A DNA stretch of 12,721 bases from Terana coerulea (lineage: Eukaryota > Basidiomycota > Agaricomycetes > Polyporales > Phanerochaetaceae), in assembly GCA_024811115.1 (NCBI GenBank), contig JAKOGH010001217.1, positions 1 to 12,721 on the forward strand, read 5' to 3'. The notes beneath the pieces are model-generated. The model did not search any database. It was not told where the DNA came from and was given only the letters and a program-made list of their open reading frames with translations. Of the stretch, positions 1-7,264 are shown piece by piece; the first letter of the stretch is position 1; each line of letters opens with the position of its first letter. The translations under genes and the position numbers were made by a program.

Positions 1-1119
1 GAGACTTTCAGCAGATAAAAGAGGAAGCACCTGTGCCGCGCAACTGCATCCAGCTTCAAGCCCCACCCGATCAACATACACACAAGCGCAACCCGGTTTC
101 GTCTTGGTTTTGGCTGTATATACACACTGGGTTCCTTTGCTGGTGGTGACCTCCGACTCGGCTTTGTTGGTGCTACCTCTGTCACTTTGGTCTCGTCGTG
201 TCCTAGGTCTACCATGCATGCTCTTTATCTGTCTTTGGCGGGTAGGTTTACCTGTGCACACGGATGTCTTGCTTTGGATGTGCGCAAGCAGCATTTTTTC
301 ATGTGTGCCCACTTTGTTGACAGTTGAGCCAGCGGCGGTGAGCTGGAAGCGCATCGCCTGCGCGCCGCACGGTCGCGGTGTACACCGTGGGCGGGGCATG
401 TGGGAGACAGCGGCAGGTTTGAGAGTGTACATGTGCGCGCTGCTGCCTCGAGTGCTCCTTGCTGTCTGCCGCGAACCCGACGACTATGCCGCAGTTGTAG
501 ACTGTGTCTCGCACTGTGTCGTACTTATGCTGTCTCACTGTGCTTGATGCAGTGAGACCCTACGGCATGCGAAGTCGCACATTGCGCAGATAAGAAGAGT
601 GCACCTTCGGGCTGTGTGTCTCCGAACACAGTGGTGGTAGTAGAGAGAGAAGACATCTGCAAAGTCTTGGACTCTGCGCTGTGCAATGGGGTTGATGAGG
701 TAATCCGGCATTTGCAGAAGCGCAGTGGTTATGTATGAGGCGTCATGGCTGCGCGAGCAAAGCTCCTGGCAAAGGGCATCGCAACGTTCAGTAAGCAATT
801 TATTCCACCTTCCATGTCTTGTTCTTACATTATCATGAGTTTCTTACAGCTTCATAGATAGTGTTAAGTCGTTACGCTGTAATAGCTGCAGAATAGGAGA
901 AATAGCTACGAGGTAAATGAGGTGAGAATTAGTCGAAATTTATTGATCTAATAGCTGGAATAGGTCGTATTAGGAAGTATAGGTAAAATAGACCTATTTT
1001 AGACCTATTTAGCTTGGGAGGTTTTTCCGATGAAAGCACTTACAACACTTGCAGCCTCTCTATGCCTAGTGCTTGTGCTTGATAAAGACCCCTGCCAGAC
1101 AAGGGTTAACTTTTCACAA
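1..1119. other. No convincing gene; AT-rich right half
   Basis: I could not support a gene in this stretch. An open frame at 104-547 on the plus strand (147 codons) has no recognisable domain and overlaps an open minus-strand frame at 299-538. A minus-strand frame at 535-798 (87 codons, beginning with a TTG-type codon) reads more like protein (e.g. TALLQMPDYLINP and FADVFSLYYHH). It could be an exon of a decayed or partial gene, but I recognise no family and see no clear splice partners. From about 810 to 1015 the DNA becomes AT-rich and carries short TAGACCTATTT repeats, unlike the GC-rich hydrophobin exons. Confidence 0.5.
989..1010. repeat. 11-bp tandem direct repeat TAGACCTATTT x2
   Basis: TAGACCTATTT occurs twice back to back (989-999 and 1000-1010). 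A related inverted motif AATAGGTC lies about 30 nt upstream, so the block 955-1010 has mixed direct and inverted symmetry. It sits at the right end of the AT-rich stretch. No coding function is visible. It could be a degraded transposon end, but there is no supporting transposase. Confidence 0.7.
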
Positions 1120-1157
1120 CCCTTACCCTTACCCTTCGTACCCTTACCCTTAACCCT
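1120..1157. repeat. CCCTTA hexamer tract (telomere-like but not TTAGGG)
   Basis: The tract has about six near-perfect units of CCCTTA, broken once by CGTA. The other strand reads TAAGGG repeats. The canonical fungal telomere unit is TTAGGG (CCCTAA on the other strand), so this differs in base order and is best called a hexamer microsatellite, not an interstitial telomere. It lies about 40 nt from the breakpoint of the long inverted repeat that begins near 1196. Confidence 0.75.
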
Positions 1158-1161
1158 CCGA

Positions 1162-1175
1162 GGGTTTGCAAACCC
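1162..1175. repeat. 14-bp perfect palindrome GGGTTTGCAAACCC
   Basis: GGGTTTGCAAACCC is its own reverse complement. It lies between the CCCTTA tract and the edge of the duplicated block near 1196. It has no clear function. It may be a chance palindrome or mark the junction sequence. Confidence 0.6.
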
Positions 1176-1195
1176 CTGCCTATCACTAGGTGTAC

Positions 1196-2100
1196 TACCT
1201 GATGGAAGCATCTCAAAATAGAAAGTATCGCCACCAAGCAAAACGTCACAGTGCCCGAGCTGCACGGCAGCTGATAGGCGACAAGGCACGTTTAACCTGA
1301 GACCCAACATGATTTGGTAAATCTTCCTTTGCGTCATCGCAATCGGCGTCAACACTTCTCGAGCTTCGATTTGAAATGTACGTGGTGGAAATGCCGGGAT
1401 TGTCCGAACCCGTCGTGCCCATGAACAAGCTCGGTGTCAGTCAAGCTTCTGAACAACAGTCTTCGAGATACTCACTACTCTGCATTTGATCCCTTCATCC
1501 TGCGACTGAGGTGTAACAGCCTACACCACAGGTTAAACCATAAAAGCGTGGCAAGAAGGCGATGCATGTCACTGAATGATATCACCGATCAGCCTCGTGC
1601 TCTGCGCAAATGAATGTGAGGGCAATGAATGACTTGGCCGAGACGGCAGGTTTTGGAGAGGATATCGCCGACATTCAGATACATTTGAATCACGGCGGCG
1701 GCTCTATTGGAGCATGAATGAATTCGAGGGAATACGCGCTCACCACATCAGCGATGTCTCTTCACACATTCAGGTCAGGAAGACGACCAGTTGTGGAGCG
1801 GCAACACGGTAGAGGTGTTTACGACGACAGTTCTGGCTATCTTGCGTTGCACTCCGTAATACAAGGGTGGAGACGGCTACTGCCGCGAGTCCGTGCTGCG
1901 GCGGCGCGGAGAATGGGCTGCGTGAGAACAGGCTGGTAAGCACACGCAACACGTCACTGAGACGCGGAGAACGGAGGACATTACCTTCGTGCCAAACCAG
2001 GTATTCTTTGAGACATGCAAGACAAACAATCTGTGCCTCTTCTTGCGACTAAAGTCTAGAATTGAAAAAGGTGTGGAAGACGATCGAGCGCCGAACGACT
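1196..2100 (-). repeat. Left arm of long inverted repeat: orphan copy of hydrophobin 5' flank
   Basis: Read on the minus strand, this segment matches 3325-4345 on the plus strand in the same order. Examples are CATCAGGTA at the end, TTGCTTGGTGGCGA, ATGACGCAAAGGAAGA, TGAATGATATCACC, the TTCATTTGCGCA region, and GAAGGTAATGT at the inner end (about 1981). The right arm is the upstream flank of hydrophobin gene 1. This arm stops near 1196, before the promoter and gene would begin, so it is a truncated copy. Small indels and many substitutions show that it is not recent. Open frames inside it (for example minus 1005-1355 and 1246-1428) look like shadows or decayed coding sequence and are not called as genes. 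Confidence 0.8.
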
Positions 2101-2196
2101 CTGAAACGTACTTTCGGCAGTCCCCGACGCCACGACGGCTTTGCTGTGAGAGGGAATGTTTTCTCGCGCCTGCATAGTGGTGGATCGGAGCAAGAT

Positions 2197-2577
2197 GCCA
2201 TCGGCGCTTCGCGTCTCTCTTCCCGCCTTCACCTGCTCGCGCCCCCGCACCACCATGCAAAGCCATCGCACCACGCCGACACGCGTCCCGACCCCAACCA
2301 CGTTTCTCGTCTCCATTACGTTCTCGAGAACGGTGACGTAGACGCGTCACGACCGGACGACCTCCCTGCGCCGACGCCTTCCCCGCCCCAACCGCGTTCC
2401 CAGGCACGGTCCAGGGTGCACAAATGTCGGGCTAGGCGGTCGTTCGAGGGGACCGACGCGCTGGATATCCGTGGAGAAGTGTAAAGCGTGTAGGCTGCTG
2501 CGGGACGAGGGCCGTAGGTCGTGATGCAGGTACGCTCTCTTCATTCACCTCGCGTCACTAGAGGCCTGGCTATAGCC
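2197..2577 (+). repeat. Dispersed repeat, copy A
   Basis: This segment is repeated in direct orientation at about 10057-10385. Shared landmarks in order are CGGCGCTTC.CGTCTCTCTTC, CTGCTCGCG.CCCCGCACC, TCTCGAGAACGGT, GTAGACGCGTCACGACCGGA, GGTCCAGGGTGCACAAA, and GAGG.CTGGCTA at the end. Weaker similarity continues upstream to about 2120 (around GTGGTGGAT). A short fragment of the start also occurs near 6313-6345. It interrupts the left inverted-repeat arm, so it may be an inserted element. I see no terminal repeats, target duplications or transposase. Confidence 0.75.
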
Positions 2578-2625
2578 CCGTCCCTGCTACCCAGCCGCCG
2601 AGAAACCGAAGGCCGTACGCTCTGA

Positions 2626-2943
2626 CTAGGCCTCAAATGCCTTGTATCGGCGACCGCAGACTCCACGAAGGCTCTGCGGCTGGAAGCACGAGCCGGCGAT
2701 TCCCGCGTGCGTGGTGTACAAAGGTGCGAGCGGACGAGCCGGATCCTCTATGAGTACCGGAACCAAATTGGATTGTATGCTGATAGCATGCAAACCTGCT
2801 AGGAGTGTACCCGCGAGCCAACCCGTGTCTTCTTCCTGGATCACGTTGAAGCGTCGTGCCGCAGCTTGCAAGGCTCCCTGCGCGTTTTTGACACCACCTC
2901 CAATATTCCCGAACCGTCTCAGGCGGGCGAGTAATGGGCTCAA
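2626..2943 (-). CDS. Unknown protein fragment, C-terminal exon (hypothetical)
   Basis: This is an open minus-strand frame of about 105 codons ending in TAG at 2626-2628. The frame has no ATG near its start (2943 is a TTG codon) and continues upstream to a TAA near 2993, so it is probably an internal or terminal exon entered from an acceptor around 2965-2975. It reads like real protein, e.g. GNIGGGVKNAQGALQ, NVIQEEDTGWLAG and LIEDPARPLAPL. The best support for coding is a diverged copy at about 7265-7385 on the plus strand. There the same frame keeps EDPAR.LA.L..HA, GS.F and GV.GRR while the DNA has changed. I do not recognise the family. It seems to be a remnant of a gene that was duplicated with the hydrophobin block, and may now be a pseudogene. 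Confidence 0.35.
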   Translation of the reverse strand: MSPLLARLRRFGNIGGGVKNAQGALQAAARRFNVIQEEDTGWLAGTLLAGLHAISIQSNLVPVLIEDPARPLAPLYTTHAGIAGSCFQPQSLRGVCGRRYKAFEA

Positions 2944-2976
2944 AGAGCTCAGCCGTCTGAGGAGCTCGTGCTTGCG

Positions 2977-3570
2977 ATGATGTGCGACGTGAAATTAAGC
3001 AGAGGTGCGCCGTCCTCCAATCATCTACCACGCTCGGTGCACCGCCTGATACGTCCCATCAGCATGAACTCCATTCTCTACTACGCCATCTCGGCCACTA
3101 CCGAAGTCTCTCCCTGGTCACCTCCTCTACCTTGTTTTACCCGTATATATGCCCAGTCAACCAAACCTGTCTCTCTGCGCGTCCGGCCGGGACATCTGCA
3201 CGCGTCATCTTCAGAGCTCAGAGTTTCCTGGATAAATCGGTCGCTGGCTACACTGTGCTCAAGGCTGACCGACCGTGCCTTCAAAACGACATGCATTGGT
3301 TGTAACGGCCCCTGGTGCTGTCTGTGGGGTAGGCGGGAGAAACGCTTAGCTCTCGCGAGTAGGGCCTTCGTGGCGTCGGTGGTTGCCGAGACTACGCTTT
3401 GCAGCCTGGTGTTGGCGCTCCGTCGTCCCTTTCGGAACTTCTTCAGCTCTACCAACTCGGCCAGCCTTCGCTTTCTTCGACGTATCAGTCTCGGGCAGAG
3501 GTATACATTTCTTGATCGTCTGTCTGAACAAAGACAGTCTGGCGTGAAGGTAATGTGCCCCGCTCTTTAG
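2977..3570 (+). CDS. Hypothetical open frame upstream of gene 1 (weak)
   Basis: This 198-codon plus-strand frame runs from ATG at 2977 to TAG at 3568-3570. It has no recognised domain, and a long minus-strand frame (3081-3455) overlaps it, which weakens the call. Its last third (SSTNSASLRFLRR, YTFLDRLSE, GVKVM) aligns loosely with a minus-strand frame near 2000-2110 (SSTPFSILDFSRKKRH, LFVLHVSK, GTKVM) in the other arm of the inverted repeat. So part of it may descend from a coding exon, probably of the same unknown gene as the fragment at 2626-2943. The N-terminal two thirds may be non-coding. Confidence 0.22.
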   Translation: MMCDVKLSRGAPSSNHLPRSVHRLIRPISMNSILYYAISATTEVSPWSPPLPCFTRIYAQSTKPVSLRVRPGHLHASSSELRVSWINRSLATLCSRLTDRAFKTTCIGCNGPWCCLWGRREKRLALASRAFVASVVAETTLCSLVLALRRPFRNFFSSTNSASLRFLRRISLGQRYTFLDRLSEQRQSGVKVMCPAL

Positions 3571-4345
3571 TCATGTGTTGCGTGTGCTTACCTGGTTCTC
3601 ACGCAGCCCATTCTCGGCGTAGCCGCAGCACTTACTCGCGGCAGTCGCCGTCTCCACCCTCATGTTCTGGAGTGTGATAGAAGGTAGCTAGAGCTCTCTT
3701 GCTCAACACCTCTCCCGTGTTACCACTCCACAACCAGGTCGTTTGCATGGCCTAGACGTGTGAAGAGACGCCGCAGATGGGGTGAGTGCGTAATGATCTC
3801 GAGATCCTTCGTGCTCCAGCGGAGCCGCCGCCGGTGCTCAAATACACATGAACGTCGGAGATATTCCCTCCAAATCCTGCCGTTTCGGCCAAGTTGTTCA
3901 TCGCCCTCACATTCATTTGCGCAGGGCACGAGGCTGATGGGTGATATCATTCAATGACATATACCACCTTCTCGCCACGCTTTTGTGGTTTTCCCTGTGC
4001 TATGGCCTGCTGCATCTTGGTCGCAGAACTGAGGGTTCGAACGCAGAGTGGTGAGTGCGTGCGGCAAAGACTGTAGTTTGGACGCTTAACTGACAGTGGA
4101 CTTTTCCAGGGCCCGAAGCGTCCTCATAGCATTGAGTCGGACAATGCCGGCGACCCACGGCGTACGATTCGAATCGAAGCTCGACCAGCGCTGCCTACAA
4201 CTCCGATGACGCAAAGGAAGAATTGCCAAAACATGGTGGTTTTCAACTTGAACGTGCCTCGCCGCCTGGTAGCTGCGGTGCAGCTTGGGCTGTGACGTTT
4301 TGCTTGGTGGCGACACTTTCCATTTTGGTAGTTTCCATCAGGTAC
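3325..4345 (+). repeat. Right arm of long inverted repeat; 5' flank of hydrophobin gene 1
   Basis: This is an inverted copy of about 1196-2100, with a diverged direct copy at about 7265-8240 upstream of gene 2. The segment ends about 150 nt before the conserved promoter element of gene 1. Parts of it (about 4070-4215) are repeated again at about 10620-10770 and 11120-11180 upstream of gene 3. It therefore travels with the hydrophobin genes as part of a duplicated unit. Inside it, frames such as 3760-3957 resemble 7680-7898 over the last 40 codons (R..N.HE.R.Y and TRLM...I), which suggests decayed coding sequence. Confidence 0.78.
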
Positions 4346-4492
4346 GCCGGAACTGTTCTCGCAATTTACACAGAACTGATCTGACGTTTTGCTCCTACTA
4401 TGTGCAGACACTCCACTTCGCTATTGAATGCCAACTCCTTCGTCCTCGTTCTGCGGAGCTTGACGACCGCGCCCTCACCTCCCGGCTAAGAG

Positions 4493-4506
4493 CATACTAC
4501 GTCGTC
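4493..4506 (+). promoter_or_regulatory. Shared upstream promoter element CATACTACGTCGTC
   Basis: The identical 14-mer occurs upstream of gene 2 at 8387-8400. It lies 63 nt upstream of the TATA box here and 61 nt there. A degenerate form (CATACATCGGCCGG) occurs at 11180 upstream of gene 3. The exact match in otherwise diverged flanks suggests a conserved activator site, although common descent of the flanks could explain part of it. It contains TACGTC, a bZIP-like core, but I cannot name the factor. Confidence 0.55.
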
Positions 4507-4555
4507 TGGTGTAGAACTACGCCTTTCTCAGCTCGTCGCTGCATTTCCGAGCACA

Positions 4556-4561
4556 TATAAG
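4556..4561 (+). promoter_or_regulatory. TATA box of hydrophobin gene 1
   Basis: TATAAG sits in GAGCACATATAAG, 87 nt before the ATG at 4643. The same GAGCACATATAAG sequence precedes gene 2 (8441-8453). Transcription is expected to start about 30 nt downstream. The following leader (CAGCAAACAGCACTTACACC, ending ACAAGATG) is conserved in genes 2 and 3. Confidence 0.75.
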
Positions 4562-4642
4562 TACGCATCCTCGACCCAGAATCATTCACCAGCAAACAGC
4601 ACTTACACCCAGTGTTCCCTCCAACCCTCTCAAGCAGACAAG

Positions 4643-6082
4643 ATGTTCTCTCGCGTTCTCGCCGCCTCCGTTCTCGCCCTCCCCCTTCTTGCGGTCGCCA
4701 CACCTGTTGCACGCAACGCAGATACCGAGGAGAAACGCCAACTCCCCACTGGTATTCTCCCTACGGGTATTCTGCCCACTGGCATCCTCCCCACCGGCCT
4801 TCTTCCAACTGGCATTTTGGCCGCCAGCATTTTGCCCACCCCTATGCCTACTGGCGTTCTTCCTACCGGCATCTTGCCGACCGGGATTTTGCCTACCGGG
4901 ATTCTTCCTACGGGCATCTTGCCGACGGGAGTTCTGCCCACGGGCATTCTGTCTAGAGGCGCTGTGTCCGACGCGCCGACCACCGCCTGCTGCGCCAGCA
5001 CCGAGTCTGTGAGTACCCTCTTGTGCATTGTGCATCGCAGAGCAGCTGCTGACGAAACATTGCCTAGCCCACCTCCGCTGCAGGATCGGCCCTGCTTGGG
5101 CTGCTCGGCATTGATGCGAGCGACGTCAACGCGCTCATCGGCCTGACCTGCTCGCCGATCAGCGTCGTCGGCATCGGGTCTGGCTCCGAGTGCAGCGGCA
5201 GCACCGTCTCGTGCTCGAACGGAGTCGTCGTACGTGGTCGCAGTTGCCTGCGCTTACGCCTGCCGTCCTCACAATATGTGCCCACAGAACGGCGTCGGCA
5301 TCGGCTGTGTCCCGATCTCGACCACGAAGAAGCGCAACACGGCGCCGCCCGCCAATCCGACTACTGCGTGCTGCGACAGCACCGAGCCTGTGAGTACCAG
5401 TTATACTCCTTGAATTTATCTCATCGCTAAGTGTGTATAAACCAGGCCAACTCGGCCGCCGGATCTGCCCTGCTCGGCCTTCTCGGCATCGATGCGAGCG
5501 ACGTCAGCGCCCTCGTCGGCCTGACCTGCTCGCCGATCAGCGTCGTCGGCGTCGGCTCCGGCTCTGAGTGCAGCGGCTCGACAGTCAGCTGCAGCAACGG
5601 CGTCGTCGTATGTCCTTTCATTTCCACCTGCCCTTCATGGCTCGTTTCTGATCACAAGCATTGTTTCTTGCAGAACGGCGTTGGCATCGGCTGCGTGCCC
5701 ATCACGGCGAGCAAGAAGCGCAACGCGGCGCCCAGCACCCCGACCACTGCCTGCTGCAACAGCACTGAGACCGTCAGTGCCCTGTCTTATCTAAATCCAA
5801 GTGCGCTTGCTGATACGTTTGCTGCAGGCCAACTCAGCCTCCGGCTCTGCCCTTCTCGGTCTCCTCGGCATCGACGCGAGCGACATCAGCGGCCTCATCG
5901 GTCTGACGTGCTCGCCCATCAGCGTCGTCGGTGTCGGCTCCGGCTCGGCCTGCAGCGGCTCGACCGTCTCTTGCTCCAACGGTGTCGTCGTACGTCTTCC
6001 CTCTTCTCCTCGTCGCTAAATTGGAGCTCACTGCTTTGTGCAGAACGGCGTCGGTATCGGCTGTGTGCCGGTCACTCTCTGA
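4643..6082 (+). CDS. Three-module class I hydrophobin polyprotein with LPTGI-repeat domain
   Basis: Predicted secreted surface-active protein of 363 residues. Exons are 4643-5008, 5068-5229, 5288-5389, 5446-5607, 5674-5772, 5828-5989 and 6044-6082. The six introns are 54-66 nt and all phase 0. The start is the ATG in ACAAGATG, a context shared with the paralogues, and the stop is TGA at 6080. Residues 1-19 form a signal peptide ([19 protein letters not shown]). KR at 31-32 is a Kex2-type site. Residues 34-102 are LPTGI pentapeptides. Three hydrophobin modules follow, with cysteines at 116,117,150,164,171,183; 204,205,238,252,259,271; and 291,292,325,339,346,358. KKR occurs between modules at 190-192 and 278-280. 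Each module has six cysteines, not eight: no first cysteine, and serine at the sixth position (170, 258, 345). Class I hydrophobins self-assemble into amphipathic films on aerial hyphae. Cleavage into separate proteins is inferred. All 18 cysteines of the protein lie in the modules. Module 3 has an NST sequon just after its CC doublet. Confidence 0.92.
4733..4738 (+). other. Predicted Kex2 site KR before the repeat domain
   Basis: Codons AAA CGC encode residues 31-32 in EEKRQLPTG. Gene 2 keeps the same arrangement (GKRQLGG). Cleavage would leave an N-terminal Gln that could cyclise to pyroglutamate. The assignment rests on the dibasic motif soon after a signal peptide. Confidence 0.6.
4742..4948 (+). 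repeat. 15-bp coding minisatellite encoding LPTGI pentapeptides
   Basis: About 14 pentapeptide units cover residues 34-102, most of them LPTGI, with LPTGL and LPTGV variants. Two irregular units ([10 protein letters not shown]) and one four-residue unit (PTGV) lie in the middle. The array has neither cysteine nor charge. Its regular Pro-Thr-Gly turns and aliphatic residues resemble an elastin-like design. Unit synonymous codons vary (ACT/ACG/ACC for Thr, GGT/GGC/GGG for Gly), so the array is not freshly expanded. The array also keeps other frames open, which produces long antisense shadow frames. Confidence 0.9.
5327..5335 (+). other. Predicted Kex2 site KKR between modules 1 and 2
   Basis: AAG AAG CGC encodes residues 190-192, seven residues after the last cysteine of module 1 and 12 residues before the CC of module 2. 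It is placed where a protease could separate two folded modules without damaging either. Confidence 0.6.
5713..5721 (+). other. Predicted Kex2 site KKR between modules 2 and 3
   Basis: AAG AAG CGC encodes residues 278-280, again seven residues after the last cysteine of the preceding module. The context ([11 protein letters not shown]) parallels the first linker ([11 protein letters not shown]). Module 3 ends the protein in VPVTL with no trailing basic site. Confidence 0.6.
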
Positions 6083-6793
6083 GCGTGTCGCGGCCGTACG
6101 AGAGTGCCTCGCAAAGGACACTAAAGATGTATGCATTGTTACGGACTGAATGAACAGTTTACTGTACGATAGGAATGGATGTATTGCAGCTCTCAAATAT
6201 GTCTAACTCTGAACATCATTATCGAGTCGACGATGTGGCACGTTGCTCGCTATGCGACCTGCTGGCGCTCAGTTTGAAGGTGTTTCGGAGCGGAAGGTTG
6301 GCAGAAGGCGGTGAGCTGCCGGCGCTTCGCGTCTTTCCTCCCTGCGTTCATCTTCACTGTCATGCCCCGTCAAGCTATCGAGGCACTGTCAAGCCCCGTT
6401 TTAGTATGCACTCATTCCTGTGCAAGTGAGCGCTGTTCTGCTTAGACTGTGACGCACCAGCTTGCCGAGTTCTTCAAATCCTAAGCCTACCTTACATGAT
6501 GCGTTGCTTTGATTCCGGCTTTACACAAGACCTTCCTTCTCCTAGATCGGCGGTACCCGAGCGACTACGGTGTCCTGATCCAGCCTGAGCTGTACCCGTA
6601 CCATCGGCGTTGGCCGCAGCTGCAGCTTGAAAGAGCGATATCGCCGTTTCCCACTCCGACTCAGGTACACGTATCTTTGAGGGACAATGGCGGTCAAAAT
6701 GCTGGTGCTGGGAATTGTCGAGTAAACTAGGCGATCAAAAAGATAACTAGTCTTAACGAGCCCTAATGAGGAGAATAGCGACTGGGACTAGTA
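6083..6793. other. Intergenic region downstream of gene 1
   Basis: No gene is supported here. Near 6313-6345 there is a fragment of the dispersed repeat (GCCGGCGCTTCGCGTCTTTC). A plus frame at 6509-6730 contains protein-like text (LLLDRRYPSDYGVLIQPELY), and a minus frame over the same DNA is also open, so neither is called. The gene 1 3' flank does not resemble the 3' flanks of genes 2 to 4. Confidence 0.5.
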
Positions 6794-7129
6794 GGAGGCA
6801 ACAAACTCGCCAGCGTCTACGCGGAAACTCGTCGGCGTCTACAGAAACTCGAACTCGCTCGGGATATGCCGGTGGAACTGGAAGTCGCTATACAAGAACA
6901 TCCGGCTGGCTGACACTGCCATCGATATCAAGAATGGCCACAAGCAGATACTCTCACAATGTTTGCTGAAGGTGACTTATCTGAGGGCTCACCTGTGTTT
7001 GTTTCTTCGCCCGTTTTGGCAACCGCTTGTCACGTGCCCCGGCCTCCAACGAAGGAAGACGCCCGTGAGAACAAAATAGCACTAATCACAGTAAAAAGAT
7101 ATAAATTAGCATATATTGAGTTCGATTAG
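6794..7129 (+). pseudogene. Decayed or intron-interrupted open frame, unknown product
   Basis: The frame runs from GGA at 6794 to TAG at 7127 with one internal TGA at 6912-6914. The first part reads KLASVYAETRRRLQKLELAR then DMPVELEVAIQEHP. The second part reads EWPQADTLTMFAEGD, SPVFVSSPVLATACHVPRPP and KRYKLAYIEFD. The composition looks coding, and the second half is AT-richer than the hydrophobin exons. I do not recognise the family. It could be two exons with a missed intron near 6912, or a relic of a transposon or host gene. Confidence 0.3.
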
Positions 7130-7264
7130 CCTTACAGAAGGGACAGAAAGAGCGCGAGTATGAGAACAAGAGCGAGATATGACGAACGAGTCCAGGATTT
7201 AGCACAAATAAAGCAGATTTACCGTTAATTTACCTTAATGAACCCTATTTGACGCGCCCAGAAT
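7130..7264. other. AT-rich spacer before third upstream-block copy
   Basis: No gene or clear motif is visible. The AT-rich composition ends abruptly near 7260, where GAGGATCCGGCTCGTC begins the block shared with minus-strand 2755-2640. Confidence 0.5.

Noticed and set aside
104..547. 147-codon plus-strand open frame
   Set aside because: Composition is Cys/Leu/Val-rich without domain structure, an antisense frame overlaps it, and there is no promoter or splice evidence.
1120..1157. Interstitial telomere
   Set aside because: The unit is TAAGGG on one strand, not TTAGGG, and only about six units are present.
1877..2407. 176-codon minus-strand frame across the left arm and dispersed repeat
   Set aside because: It spans two unrelated repeats and is not preserved as a whole in the other copies. 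Only its middle (SSTPFSILDFSRKKRH) resembles the other arm.
4742..4948. LPTG motifs as bacterial sortase signals
   Set aside because: The motif lacks the LPXTG spacing, the gene has spliceosomal introns and a eukaryotic promoter, and the motif is repeated near the N-terminus.
4586..5035. Two long antisense open frames across the repeat domain of gene 1 (also 4630-5028)
   Set aside because: The 15-bp repeat has no stop in several frames, so long antisense frames are expected. Splice sites, the signal peptide and homology all favour the plus strand.
5029..5084. Alternative acceptors for intron 1 of gene 1 at GCATCGCAG (5040) or GCTGCAG (5083)
   Set aside because: Only the acceptor CCTAG at 5067 restores the [10 protein letters not shown] sequence in frame and parallels [10 protein letters not shown] of the other modules.
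5791..6196. Minus-strand frames over gene 1 modules (5791-5979, 5834-6196, 5427-5627, 5064-5285)
   Set aside because: They mirror the conserved module exons and appear at each module, so they are shadows.
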